The notes beneath the pieces are model-generated. The model was given only the letters and a program-made list of their open reading frames with translations, had not been told where the DNA came from and did not search any database. From Cognatishimia sp. WU-CL00825 (GTDB taxonomy: Bacteria > Pseudomonadota > Alphaproteobacteria > Rhodobacterales > Rhodobacteraceae), in NCBI RefSeq assembly GCF_040364665.1, contig NZ_BAABWX010000002.1, positions 62,001-126,000 on the forward strand: 64,000 nucleotides of DNA. The letters are read 5' to 3'. Made by a program: the position numbers and the translations under genes. Positions 1 to 7,014 of this stretch are shown here, piece by piece; within the stretch, counting starts at the first letter, position 1; each line of letters starts with the position of its first letter.

Positions 1-675
1 GCCGCGGTACAGAATTTGCATGGCTGGTGACAGGAAAATCGCAAGATCCTCGCAGGGGTCACCAATGCCGGGGCATTGCCAGTCAATCAGATGCACACCT
101 TGCGCATTTCTGATCAAGTTTCCGGGCACGATATCGCAATGCAGCAAAACCTGCTGGGAGCAGGGGGCAATGGTGACAGAAGGGCGCAACGCGCGCAGCT
201 CTGCGGTTTGCTGACATTTGGCAACAATCGCGTCAGCCTGCGCCAACACCGCAGCACTGCCATCGGCAATTGGGCGCAACCCGCTTGGTGGCGCGATGGC
301 ATGTAGGGTCTGAATCAGCGTGGCAACCTCTGTAACACCCTGTGTCCAGCGGCTGCCGGGAATGGCTTGATAGAGATTGCCCTGGCCGTGCGGCCCCTGC
401 AGTTGTGCGATTAACTTCGGTGCAATAGCTTTTCCATCTAGGTGTCGCAGCAATTTGGCTTCGGCTTTGGGATCGTTGGGAAACAACGGGTTTTGCGCGG
501 GGGCCTGATACAATTTCAACACCGCAGCCTCTGGTCCGTCTTGCGCCGAGACCTGCCAAGCACTGTTGGTGCGCCCGCCAAACAGCGGGGTCCAGGCCCC
601 GGATTTGGACCAGGGCAGATAGCTCGCAATTTGATCGCGCAACTCCGCAGGGGGGAGCGGTATGGATAAGATCAC
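1..675 (-). CDS. Aminoglycoside/choline-kinase-like phosphotransferase (3' end outside window)
   Basis: Reading the minus strand from about 675 to the window edge gives an uninterrupted frame of about 225 residues. It ends near the edge with the kinase core: LLHCDIVPGNLIRN (catalytic loop, Brenner motif HxDxxxxN) and HLIDWQCPGIGDPCEDLA (the metal-binding IDW segment). This is the signature of the APH/choline kinase superfamily; the substrate cannot be told. The N-terminal lobe has a G-loop-like stretch (LFGGRTNSAW) and a lysine in AVLKLY. I chose the GTG at 675 because a GAGG lies about seven bases upstream and no ATG is in frame before it. It follows flgD on the same strand after an 82-bp gap but has no obvious flagellar role. 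The C-terminal part is missing from the window. Confidence 0.75.
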   Translation of the reverse strand, partial: MILSIPLPPAELRDQIASYLPWSKSGAWTPLFGGRTNSAWQVSAQDGPEAAVLKLYQAPAQNPLFPNDPKAEAKLLRHLDGKAIAPKLIAQLQGPHGQGNLYQAIPGSRWTQGVTEVATLIQTLHAIAPPSGLRPIADGSAAVLAQADAIVAKCQQTAELRALRPSVTIAPCSQQVLLHCDIVPGNLIRNAQGVHLIDWQCPGIGDPCEDLAIFLSPAMQILYRG

Positions 676-757
676 CAGGCAGCCTCGTCTTGGGATTGGC
701 GGGACGCTAAAAGAGTTGCGCGCGTCAAACAAGCCAAGACAAGCTGAAATTGCGCAA

Positions 758-1411
758 TCAGTCTGCGGCGCGCAGGCCAGTGACGTCCTGTGAATGCACA
801 ATGGCACCGCCCTCCAGCACCAAATAAACCCCGTTATTGGTGGTACGTGCTTCTGAGATACGGCTGTAAACCTCTGCGGGCAGGGTTTCGACAACCGCGC
901 CATCAACCGTGCTTTGAACTGCGAAGCTATACTGCCCATGGGGAACCAGATCGCCATTGGCGTCTGTGCCATCCCATTGCAGGATCTCGCTGTCCGTTGC
1001 GATTTCAAAACGATGTATTTCGGTCCCATCTGCATCGGTGATCACCAATTCGGCGCTGTCAGCTGTTGATAACGGATAGGTGGCGATATCAATTGAGTCG
1101 CCATCAAACTGGGCGGGAGCCAAAACCTTGGCCTCCATCCCGACCCAGCCTGCCAATTGTGACATGCCCATCGCGCCAATTTCAGACTGGACTGCGCGCA
1201 GTAAGTCATTTGTTAGCACCTGTTGTTCTACGGAAGAAAATGTCGCCAGTTGTGTGGCGTAATCGCTGGATTCAATGGGGTTTAGCGGATCTTGGTTTTT
1301 CATCTGCGCCGTTAGCATTTTGAGAAAAGTCTCAAAGTCAGAGCTGAGAACCGGAGCGCTGCCCTGTGTGGTGCCGCTGGTGTTGGGCTGAGTTGCGGAT
1401 GAAACGTGCAT
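758..1411 (-). CDS. flgD: Flagellar hook assembly scaffold FlgD
   Basis: 217 aa. FlgD caps the growing hook and is needed for FlgE polymerisation, outside the cell at the hook tip. Residues about 25-65 carry the conserved N-terminal signature (FETFLKMLTAQMKNQDPLNP, then SSDYATQLATFSSVEQQ). Residues about 118-165 have the Ig/FlgD-type beta region with WDGTDANGDLVPHGQY. Length is normal for the family. The ATG at 1411 has an AGGAG eight bases upstream. It lies 11 bases behind fliK on the same strand, the usual hook-length and hook-cap pairing, so the two are probably cotranscribed from the promoter region at about 3211-3320. Confidence 0.96.
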   Translation of the reverse strand: MHVSSATQPNTSGTTQGSAPVLSSDFETFLKMLTAQMKNQDPLNPIESSDYATQLATFSSVEQQVLTNDLLRAVQSEIGAMGMSQLAGWVGMEAKVLAPAQFDGDSIDIATYPLSTADSAELVITDADGTEIHRFEIATDSEILQWDGTDANGDLVPHGQYSFAVQSTVDGAVVETLPAEVYSRISEARTTNNGVYLVLEGGAIVHSQDVTGLRAAD

Positions 1412-1422
1412 TGAGAAATCTC

Positions 1423-3210
1423 CTATAGGCGGATGTCGAGCCCGGATGTTGCTGGCGGCAGAAAGTGGGACTTGGACGTGCGTTTTCCGGCATATTGCGT
1501 GTCAGTTTGGGGGGCGGTGTCTGGTGTCACTGCGCGCGCAGGTTGCGGGTCAGGGCGTTGACCCTGTTGGGAAAAAGAGAAGCTGAGGTTCAAATAGCCC
1601 AACGCGGCAAAGTCCTGTCCCAACAGCCCAATATTGCGGCGCAACAAAGCAAGTGTTTCCGGACGGTCTGCCGAAATATGCAGGGTTGCGCCTTGTTCGG
1701 ATGTGGCAAGAGAAATCCGCACGCGACCGAGTTCTTCGGGAGAAAGCTGGATTTCAGATTGATGCCCCGGGGTTTGCGGGAAATGCTGTGCAATTTGTCG
1801 CGTCACAATATGAGCAGCAGGTGGTTTGACATCGGTGACGATAGGCGCGCGTTCGGTGCTGGGCAAGAATTCAGCCGTCAGAAAATGGCTTGGCCAGTCT
1901 GGTTTGTGTTCGGCGTTTTGCCAAAGGGTAAGCGGCGTTGTGCCCCCCGTTTGTGGCGTTTGCGTTGTCAGTAATCCCACCGTGCTTAGCGCAGGTTTTG
2001 CCGGGGCTGGCGCGCCATTTGGCTGTGAAGTTGCGCGCGTCATTTGCAATGGTGCCAGCTGCAAATCACTGGGACTGGATGGCGAGGGCAAGGTGTAAGT
2101 TTTCGGTCGATCGCCTTGCGGATCAGCGGGTTGCATGATTGGCGCGGGGTCACGGGTTGCTGCGGTGCGCTGGTTTTGGACACCGTGTGTTCTGGCGCGC
2201 CATGGTATGGGCGCATCAGTCGGGGCTTTGGTGTTCTGGGGTTGGACAACGGGTGATGAGGCGGGGGTAGGTTGCTGCGCGGGGCGCGCGCCATCGTTTG
2301 AGCCGTGCTTTGCAAAGGTGGAATGAGGTTCGGAAGTCATCGGTTTTGGTTTTACCGCAACTTGTGACTGAGGGGCTTTTGACTGCAAAATTGGCGGCTG
2401 AGGGCCCGAGGGAATTGGCTTTTGCGTACGCGAGGGCACTGGAAAGTATGCGTCTGGAAGCGGCAGCGGTGCGGATTTCTGAGACTTGCTTTCGGCTTTT
2501 GTGTAACCGGGCAAAACGGGCTGCATTTGCGGGGTGGCAAGGGGCAGGGTCGGTTGGGCAAGGGGCTGTTTTGTGGCTGAATTTGGTTGCGATGGTGGGG
2601 CCGTCAGCGGGCTAACAGGACTGTCAGAATGGGCCAGTGAACGTTGGCCAGAACTTGGATCTTTTGCTTGCGTAGACCTGCTTGGTGCGACGGCTGCGGG
2701 GGACACCGGCGGCAATCGGTGAAGTGATGTTGGCTCGGCATCACCATACGCGCGCGTATTGGGTGTGGCCGTGATGAATTGATCCTTTGATTTTGCTTTC
2801 GACGGCGCCAAAGTCTGGGTGGCTGGTTGCGCTGGCCCAGTTGTGGTGGGCGTTGCCGCCGGGAATTGTGCCGTGGCATCGTTGGCGGGCGTGTTGGCTG
2901 GCAAAGAAATTCGACCCGCCTGCTTTGCCTTAGGTTCAGCGACGGCAACCTGTTCTGACAAAACCTGTGTCTCTGCGGCGTCTTGATCTGTTGGTTGGTA
3001 TGCTGACTTTGCGACCAGCGGTTTTGCGTCGTTTTCCAGAAATGGCTGACTTGGGTCAGCGGAGCGCAGTTTGTCCAAGGCCAAGAATATGTCGTGAAAA
3101 TCGCCTTCTGCGGTTGGCGCGCTTGGGCTTTGCGCGTCAGCCACAATTGCATCGCCTGTTTTTACAAGCTGTGGATTTTTGGCGGTTGGCTCTTGGGGCA
3201 GGGTGATCAT
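1423..3210 (-). CDS. fliK: Flagellar hook-length control protein FliK
   Basis: 595 aa. FliK is an exported molecular ruler; its C-terminal domain acts on FlhB to switch export from hook to filament substrates. The first roughly 450 residues are low-complexity and rich in Pro, Gln, Ala, Ser and Thr, as expected of the disordered ruler part. The conserved C-terminal Flg_hook domain is clear at about residues 480-560 (SEIQLSPEELGRVRISL, LHISADRPETLALLRRN). The ATG at 3210 is preceded by GAGG at a good distance. First gene of the fliK-flgD unit, divergent from the FlgJ-like gene across a region with a CtrA-like box. The long N-terminal part will be poorly conserved in sequence. Confidence 0.93.
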   Translation of the reverse strand: MITLPQEPTAKNPQLVKTGDAIVADAQSPSAPTAEGDFHDIFLALDKLRSADPSQPFLENDAKPLVAKSAYQPTDQDAAETQVLSEQVAVAEPKAKQAGRISLPANTPANDATAQFPAATPTTTGPAQPATQTLAPSKAKSKDQFITATPNTRAYGDAEPTSLHRLPPVSPAAVAPSRSTQAKDPSSGQRSLAHSDSPVSPLTAPPSQPNSATKQPLAQPTLPLATPQMQPVLPGYTKAESKSQKSAPLPLPDAYFPVPSRTQKPIPSGPQPPILQSKAPQSQVAVKPKPMTSEPHSTFAKHGSNDGARPAQQPTPASSPVVQPQNTKAPTDAPIPWRARTHGVQNQRTAATRDPAPIMQPADPQGDRPKTYTLPSPSSPSDLQLAPLQMTRATSQPNGAPAPAKPALSTVGLLTTQTPQTGGTTPLTLWQNAEHKPDWPSHFLTAEFLPSTERAPIVTDVKPPAAHIVTRQIAQHFPQTPGHQSEIQLSPEELGRVRISLATSEQGATLHISADRPETLALLRRNIGLLGQDFAALGYLNLSFSFSQQGQRPDPQPARAVTPDTAPQTDTQYAGKRTSKSHFLPPATSGLDIRL

Positions 3211-3257
3211 TTCAGCCTCGGATTCTTCCAGATGGCGTGACTATCCCCCAAGGGCCC

Positions 3258-3273
3258 TTACCAATTATTTAAC
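3258..3273 (+). promoter_or_regulatory. CtrA-like box between fliK and the FlgJ-like gene
   Basis: TTAC-N7-TTAAC, one mismatch from the known CtrA consensus TTAA-N7-TTAAC. It lies in the divergent intergenic region, 48 bp upstream of the fliK start and 48 bp upstream of the ATG of the FlgJ-like gene, so one bound dimer could serve both directions. Seen directly in the sequence; binding is inferred. Confidence 0.6.
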
Positions 3274-3320
3274 CGTTTGCCGCCAAAATGGAAAAAGACA
3301 TTTCAACTTGGAGGTACTTT

Positions 3321-3599
3321 ATGCCGATTGATCCAGTGGGTGGCACCACCAACCCTGCCCGTCAAAGTGATGTGGCGCTGCGACATGCGGCGCAAAAGCT
3401 GGAAGCGCATTTTTTGGCTGAAATGCTGAAAGGGGCTGGGCTTGGCCAGACCAGCGAGTCGTTTGGCGGCGGAGCCGGAGAAGATCAATTTGCTTCTTTC
3501 TTGCGGCAGGAACAGGCCGGTCAAATGGCCCAGGCGGGTGGCATTGGTCTGGCAGAGGCGTTTTTTGAGGCGCTGAAGGAGACAGAACATGCCAAATGA
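3321..3599 (+). CDS. flgJ: FlgJ-like rod-binding protein without muramidase domain
   Basis: 92 aa from the ATG at 3321, chosen over an in-frame ATG at 3288 because GGAGG lies 6 bases before it. The product matches the N-terminal rod-binding domain of FlgJ (KLEAHFLAEMLKGAG, then GAGEDQFASFLRQEQAGQMA). The C-terminal glucosaminidase domain found in enterobacterial FlgJ is absent, as in other alphaproteobacteria. It should act in the periplasm as a scaffold or cap for rod assembly; the SltF-like transglycosylase at 17.4-18.1 kb is the probable partner enzyme. The next gene overlaps its 3' end by 11 bases, so translation is likely coupled. Confidence 0.88.
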   Translation: MPIDPVGGTTNPARQSDVALRHAAQKLEAHFLAEMLKGAGLGQTSESFGGGAGEDQFASFLRQEQAGQMAQAGGIGLAEAFFEALKETEHAK

Positions 3600-3945
3600 C
3601 GTTCATACCATTCTGGCCGATCTTGATCGGTTGCTGACCCAAGAACGGGCACATCTGTTGACCGGAAACCTGCGGGCGCTTGGCGATCTGCTGCAGGAAA
3701 AAGAAGAATTGCTGGCCCAGATTGCCCGCATTGAAGGCCAGCAATTGCCGGTGATGGCTCCCCTGAAATCCCGCATGCTTAATAATCAAAGCCTGTTGGA
3801 AAGCGCGATGCAGGGCATTCGCGCCGCCGCTGATCGCCTGCGGGACCTGCGCCAGGTGCAAGAGGGGCTTGAAACCTATGACGCCGGTGGCAAACGCCAT
3901 AGTTTTGCCAAGCGCACTGGCCGCGACCTGGAAAAACGCGCGTGA
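3589..3945 (+). CDS. flgN: FlgN-like flagellar export chaperone
   Basis: 118 aa, almost entirely helical and charged, with heptad-like leucines (LLQEKEELLAQIARIEGQQL; IRAAADRLRDL). Size and pattern fit the FlgN family, cytosolic chaperones that hold the junction proteins FlgK and FlgL before export. The ATG at 3589 overlaps the end of the FlgJ-like gene and has AAGGAG upstream. Context (rod protein upstream, flagellin downstream) supports the role. FlgN sequences diverge strongly, so the family call rests on length, helix pattern and position rather than on a unique motif. Confidence 0.75.
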   Translation: MPNDVHTILADLDRLLTQERAHLLTGNLRALGDLLQEKEELLAQIARIEGQQLPVMAPLKSRMLNNQSLLESAMQGIRAAADRLRDLRQVQEGLETYDAGGKRHSFAKRTGRDLEKRA

Positions 3946-3966
3946 GATTGCGGACCGAGATTTGTT

Positions 3967-3981
3967 TTAAATGCGGCTTAA
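3967..3981 (+). promoter_or_regulatory. CtrA box upstream of flagellin
   Basis: A perfect TTAA-N7-TTAA (N7 = ATGCGGC), 175 bp upstream of the fliC ATG and just after the end of the FlgN-like gene. It matches the CtrA consensus and is the best of the boxes in this window. A second near-consensus box follows 14 bp later. Binding is inferred. Confidence 0.7.
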
Positions 3982-3995
3982 AGCGCGCTTGGGAT

Positions 3996-4010
3996 TTAGC
4001 ACTCCATTAG
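3996..4010 (+). promoter_or_regulatory. Second CtrA-like box upstream of flagellin
   Basis: TTAG-N7-TTAG (N7 = CACTCCA), one mismatch per half-site and exact spacing. Its half-sites begin 29 bp after those of the perfect box, about three helical turns, so two dimers would lie on the same DNA face. Directly visible; function inferred. Confidence 0.5.
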
Positions 4011-4096
4011 CACTTGGCGCGTCATTGTGAAAACGCACCCAAAGGGGTGGCACAGGGGCCAATGCGCCACTTGTATCGTCAGAAAGATGCTCTTGA

Positions 4097-4111
4097 CCAC
4101 CGTAAAGGTGG
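4097..4111 (+). other. Stem-loop 1 in the flagellin mRNA leader
   Basis: CCACC-GTAAA-GGTGG, a 5-bp GC-rich stem with a five-base loop in the presumed fliC 5' untranslated region, 46 bases before the start codon. It stands directly before the stronger hairpin at 4122-4138. Confidence 0.5.
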
Positions 4112-4121
4112 AATGTGCAAC

Positions 4122-4138
4122 TCAGCGCAAAGCGCTGA
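4122..4138 (+). promoter_or_regulatory. Strong hairpin next to the flagellin ribosome binding site
   Basis: TCAGCGCAAAGCGCTGA: a perfect 7-bp stem with an AAA loop, followed by a T-rich run (TTTTATT) and then the AAGGA of the fliC ribosome binding site at about 4146-4150. It has the look of a weak intrinsic terminator or of a leader structure that controls access to the binding site. In Caulobacter FlbT acts on the flagellin 5' leader, and flbT is encoded nearby, so this is a candidate target. The structure is seen; the role is inferred. Confidence 0.55.
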
Positions 4139-4156
4139 TTTTATTAAGGAAGTGCT

Positions 4157-5371
4157 ATGTCCAGCATTCTGACAAACAACAGCGCAATGATCGCGCTGCA
4201 AACTTTGAAACACATCAATTCCAGCCTGGCTGGGGTGCAGTCTGAAATCTCTACCGGCAAACGGGTCGCAACCGCCTCTGACAGCTCTGCGATGTGGGCG
4301 ATTTCCAAGATTATGGAGAGTGACGTCCAGGGGTTCAAGTCGATCTCTGAGAGCCTGTCGCTTGGGAAATCCACAGTGGCTGTGGCGCGTAACGCGGCAG
4401 AAACCGTGACGGATTTGCTGATCGATATGAAGGAAATCATTGCGACGGCCCAGGGCGACAACGTGGACCGCGCCAAGTTGGATGCGGATGTTGATGCGCT
4501 GACCAGTCAAATTCAATCGGTGGTTGGGGCCGCCCAGTTCAATGGCCTAAATCTGGTGGACGGATCCACAGGCAGCACCGCGGTTTTGGCCTCGCTGGAT
4601 CGCGATTCCAGTGGCAACGTGACCGCCTCTTCGATCACGGTGACGGCACAAAATCTGGCCAGTTCGGGCTATACCGCCAACGATATTTTTGGCTCCTCGG
4701 GCGGGACACCTTCGGGTGACGGTGACACGGTTGTTTTGTCTTTGGACAATGGCGGCGGCACCGACAATATTGTAATCGATGACACAGCAGGGGCGGCATT
4801 CACAGCCGGGGACCGGGTGAACATCACCATCGGCAGTCAGGTCGCCTCTTATACGCTGACAGCAAATGACGTGGCCGCTGGCAACAATACGTCTGATCTG
4901 GCCGCCGCGGGGCTGAAAAACGCCATTGACGCGTTAAATATTGCTGATCTGGTGGTGGATTTTGTGGGCACGGGCCAGCTTGATTTCACCAATGATGCCA
5001 CAACTGATGTGACCATAACCGGTCAGTTCGTGGATGCAGGATCGGGCGGCCTAGGGGCTTTGTCGTCGATCGATGTCTCTACGGCGGTTGCGGCCACGGC
5101 GGCGCTGGGCACAATCGAAACGCTGATTGACACCAGTATTGATGCCACGGCGGCTTTTGGCTCTGTTGAGGGGCGGATCGAAATTCAGACGAATTTCGTG
5201 ACCAAGCTCACAGATTCGATGAAATCCGGGATCGGCGCATTGGTTGATGCCAATATGGAAGAAGCCTCGGCACGGTTACAGGCGTTGCAAGTGCAACAGC
5301 AATTGGCCACGCAGTCCCTGTCGATTGCAAACTCTGCTCCGCAGTCCATTCTCTCACTCTTCCGAGTCTAA
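4157..5371 (+). CDS. fliC: Flagellin
   Basis: 404 aa, the filament subunit. The N-terminal D0/D1 region (SSILTNNSAMIALQTLKHIN; STGKRVATASDSSAMWAISK) and the C-terminal D1/D0 region (LQVQQQLATQSLSIANSAPQ, ending ILSLFRV) are well conserved. The centre, about residues 150-320, is a Gly/Thr/Asp-rich, beta-type variable domain exposed on the filament. AAGGA precedes the ATG. It is the only flagellin in the window and leads fliC-flaF-flbT-DUF1217. Regulation appears layered: CtrA-like boxes upstream, a structured leader, and FlaF/FlbT downstream. No TTG/GTG alternative start is needed. Confidence 0.97.
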   Translation: MSSILTNNSAMIALQTLKHINSSLAGVQSEISTGKRVATASDSSAMWAISKIMESDVQGFKSISESLSLGKSTVAVARNAAETVTDLLIDMKEIIATAQGDNVDRAKLDADVDALTSQIQSVVGAAQFNGLNLVDGSTGSTAVLASLDRDSSGNVTASSITVTAQNLASSGYTANDIFGSSGGTPSGDGDTVVLSLDNGGGTDNIVIDDTAGAAFTAGDRVNITIGSQVASYTLTANDVAAGNNTSDLAAAGLKNAIDALNIADLVVDFVGTGQLDFTNDATTDVTITGQFVDAGSGGLGALSSIDVSTAVAATAALGTIETLIDTSIDATAAFGSVEGRIEIQTNFVTKLTDSMKSGIGALVDANMEEASARLQALQVQQQLATQSLSIANSAPQSILSLFRV

Positions 5372-5377
5372 CGCGGT

Positions 5378-5403
5378 CTGAGGCGCGTTTTGGCGCGCCT
5401 CAG
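5378..5403 (+). other. Intercistronic stem-loop after flagellin
   Basis: CTGAGGCGCG, a six-base loop (TTTTGG), then CGCGCCTCAG: a perfect 10-bp GC-rich stem starting 6 bases after the fliC stop. No T-run follows, so it is not a classical intrinsic terminator. It could protect the flagellin message 3' end and give more fliC than flaF-flbT mRNA. Confidence 0.65.
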
Positions 5404-5438
5404 GTGCTTGATGAAAATGAGACCAGGAAGGACCAACC

Positions 5439-5816
5439 GTGACTGCGCAATCTCTTGCTAAGCAGGCTTATTCAAGTCCTGCACCCATGCTGCGCCCACC
5501 GCGCCAAATTGAATATGATACGCTAGCGCGCCTTACGCACCAATTGCGTGATGCCGCTGGTGACACAGCCAAAAGCTTTGGCGTTTTGGCTGAAGCGCTG
5601 CATGACAACGCACAATTTTGGACGGTTCTGGCCTGCGACGTGGCCAGCCAGGACAATCTGCTGCCCAAGGAGTTGCGCGCCAGAATATTCTATTTGGCAG
5701 AGTTCACCCACCATCACTCGCGAAAGGTGCTGGATGGAGAAGTGACGGTTGCAGCTTTGCTGGAAATCAACGTGGCCATTCTGAAAGGACTGCGCCAAAG
5801 GAGTGATTTGCCATGA
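5439..5816 (+). CDS. flaF: Flagellin biosynthesis regulator FlaF
   Basis: 125 aa. FlaF is a cytosolic alphaproteobacterial protein needed for flagellin production; in Caulobacter it acts as an export chaperone/activator that works opposite to FlbT. Recognised by the conserved core (EYDTLARLTHQLRDA, FWTVLACDVASQDNLLP, LRARIFYLAEFTHHHSRKVL) and by length and position after flagellin. The start is GTG at 5439, with AGGAAGG upstream. It overlaps flbT by four bases (ATGA), a sign of translational coupling of the pair. Confidence 0.94.
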   Translation: MTAQSLAKQAYSSPAPMLRPPRQIEYDTLARLTHQLRDAAGDTAKSFGVLAEALHDNAQFWTVLACDVASQDNLLPKELRARIFYLAEFTHHHSRKVLDGEVTVAALLEINVAILKGLRQRSDLP

Positions 5817-6217
5817 GCGGATTGATATTGAAACTAAGTCCAAAAGAGCGGGTGTTGATCAATGGGGCTGTGATCGAAAATGGCGATCGACGCAGCCGAT
5901 TGTCGATTGTGACCCCCAATGCCAATATTCTGCGCCTGAAAGATGCCATCCACCCCGAAGAGGCCACAACCCCGGTGCGCCGGGCCTGTTATTATACCCA
6001 GCTTGTGCTGTCTGGCGACGCAGAGCCGGAGGAGGCCTGTCAGCAATTGCTGCGACGCATTGAAGAGTTGAGCCAAGTGATGATTGACCCGGACAGTCGC
6101 GGCTATCTGGCGGCAGCGACAGCGGCGGTGGTGGAAGGGCGATTCTATCAGTGTTTGCGCTCGCTCAGAGCGTTGATGCCACGCGAAGAGCGCTTGTTGG
6201 CGGCGCGGTTCTCATGA
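5813..6217 (+). CDS. flbT: Flagellin mRNA-binding repressor FlbT
   Basis: 134 aa. FlbT binds the flagellin mRNA leader and lowers its translation or stability when filament assembly is blocked (known from Caulobacter). The sequence has the family pattern: LILKLSPKERVLINGAVIEN near the N-terminus, ILRLKDAIHPEEATTPVRRA in the middle, and a helical C-terminal half. Its start overlaps the flaF stop, and its stop overlaps the start of the DUF1217 gene, so the three are one translational unit. The hairpins in the fliC leader are the likely target. Confidence 0.94.
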   Translation: MSGLILKLSPKERVLINGAVIENGDRRSRLSIVTPNANILRLKDAIHPEEATTPVRRACYYTQLVLSGDAEPEEACQQLLRRIEELSQVMIDPDSRGYLAAATAAVVEGRFYQCLRSLRALMPREERLLAARFS

Positions 6218-7002
6218 GTTTTCAACCGATCTTACCCATTGGTGGCTATGCGGGCTGGAGCCTGCTGTCTCGCACCAAAGCCGCCCAGACCGCTGCATTT
6301 AATGCCCGGCCTGATATGGTGAATGAAACCGAGTATTTTCGCGACAATATTGGGGCGATTGATACGGCCGAGCAATTGGTGGACGACCGGCGTTTGTTGC
6401 GCGTGGCGCTGAGCGCCTTTGGCCTGTCTGAGGACATTGACGCCAAGGCCTTTATTAAACGTATCCTTGAGGATGGCAGTATTTCGGCAGATGCTTTGGC
6501 CAACAAACTGACGGATCGGCGCTATCAAGCCTTTGCGCGGGCCTTTGGCTTTGGGGATTTGGGCGTGCCAAACACAAAGCGCGAGGGCACGGTTGCCCAG
6601 ATGATCCGTCAATTTGAAGCACGGTCGTTTGAGAGCTCGGTTGGCGAAATCGACGAATCGTTTCGCTTGGCGCTGAACTTGGAGCGCGGGCTGTCTGACA
6701 TTGTGGATGACAACAGCAGCGAGGCCGCCAAATGGTTTCAGATCATGGGTGATCCGCCGATGCGGGCGGTGTTTGAAAGAGCGCTGTCGCTGCCCAAGTC
6801 CTTTGCGTCACTGGATATAGACCAACAGCTTGGCGTATTTGAAGAACGGACAAAACAGGTTTTTGGCATCACCGAACTGGCGGATTTTGCTGCAGAAGAT
6901 CAGCGCGAGAAACTGATTCAGCGGTTCTTATTGATGGATCAATTGCAGCAAAGCGCCGTGATGAGCGCGTCGCAAATTGCGGTGACTTTGCTGGCACATT
7001 GA
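6214..7002 (+). CDS. DUF1217 flagellar-cluster protein
   Basis: 262 aa from the ATG at 6214, which overlaps the flbT stop (ATGA). I recognise the DUF1217 family, found in alphaproteobacterial flagellar loci but without a settled function. The sequence is soluble-looking and alpha-helical, with no signal peptide or membrane segment. Repeated Phe/Gly segments are seen (ALSAFGLSEDIDAKAFIKRI; YQAFARAFGFGDLG). Coupling to flaF-flbT suggests a part in filament production or export control. It ends 12 bases before the convergent fliI stop with no clear terminator between them. Confidence 0.8.
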   Translation: MSFQPILPIGGYAGWSLLSRTKAAQTAAFNARPDMVNETEYFRDNIGAIDTAEQLVDDRRLLRVALSAFGLSEDIDAKAFIKRILEDGSISADALANKLTDRRYQAFARAFGFGDLGVPNTKREGTVAQMIRQFEARSFESSVGEIDESFRLALNLERGLSDIVDDNSSEAAKWFQIMGDPPMRAVFERALSLPKSFASLDIDQQLGVFEERTKQVFGITELADFAAEDQREKLIQRFLLMDQLQQSAVMSASQIAVTLLAH

Positions 7003-7014
7003 CGTGCTCATTTG

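Noticed and set aside
233..559. 108-aa minus-strand frame near the left edge
   Set aside because: It overlaps, in another frame, the motif-bearing phosphotransferase frame; its own sequence is Arg/Cys/Ser-rich and unlike a protein.
4013..4028. Sigma-54 (-24/-12) promoter before flagellin
   Set aside because: TTGGCGC followed by TTGTG was noticed, but the GG-N10-GC spacing rule is not met; the CtrA boxes explain the region better.
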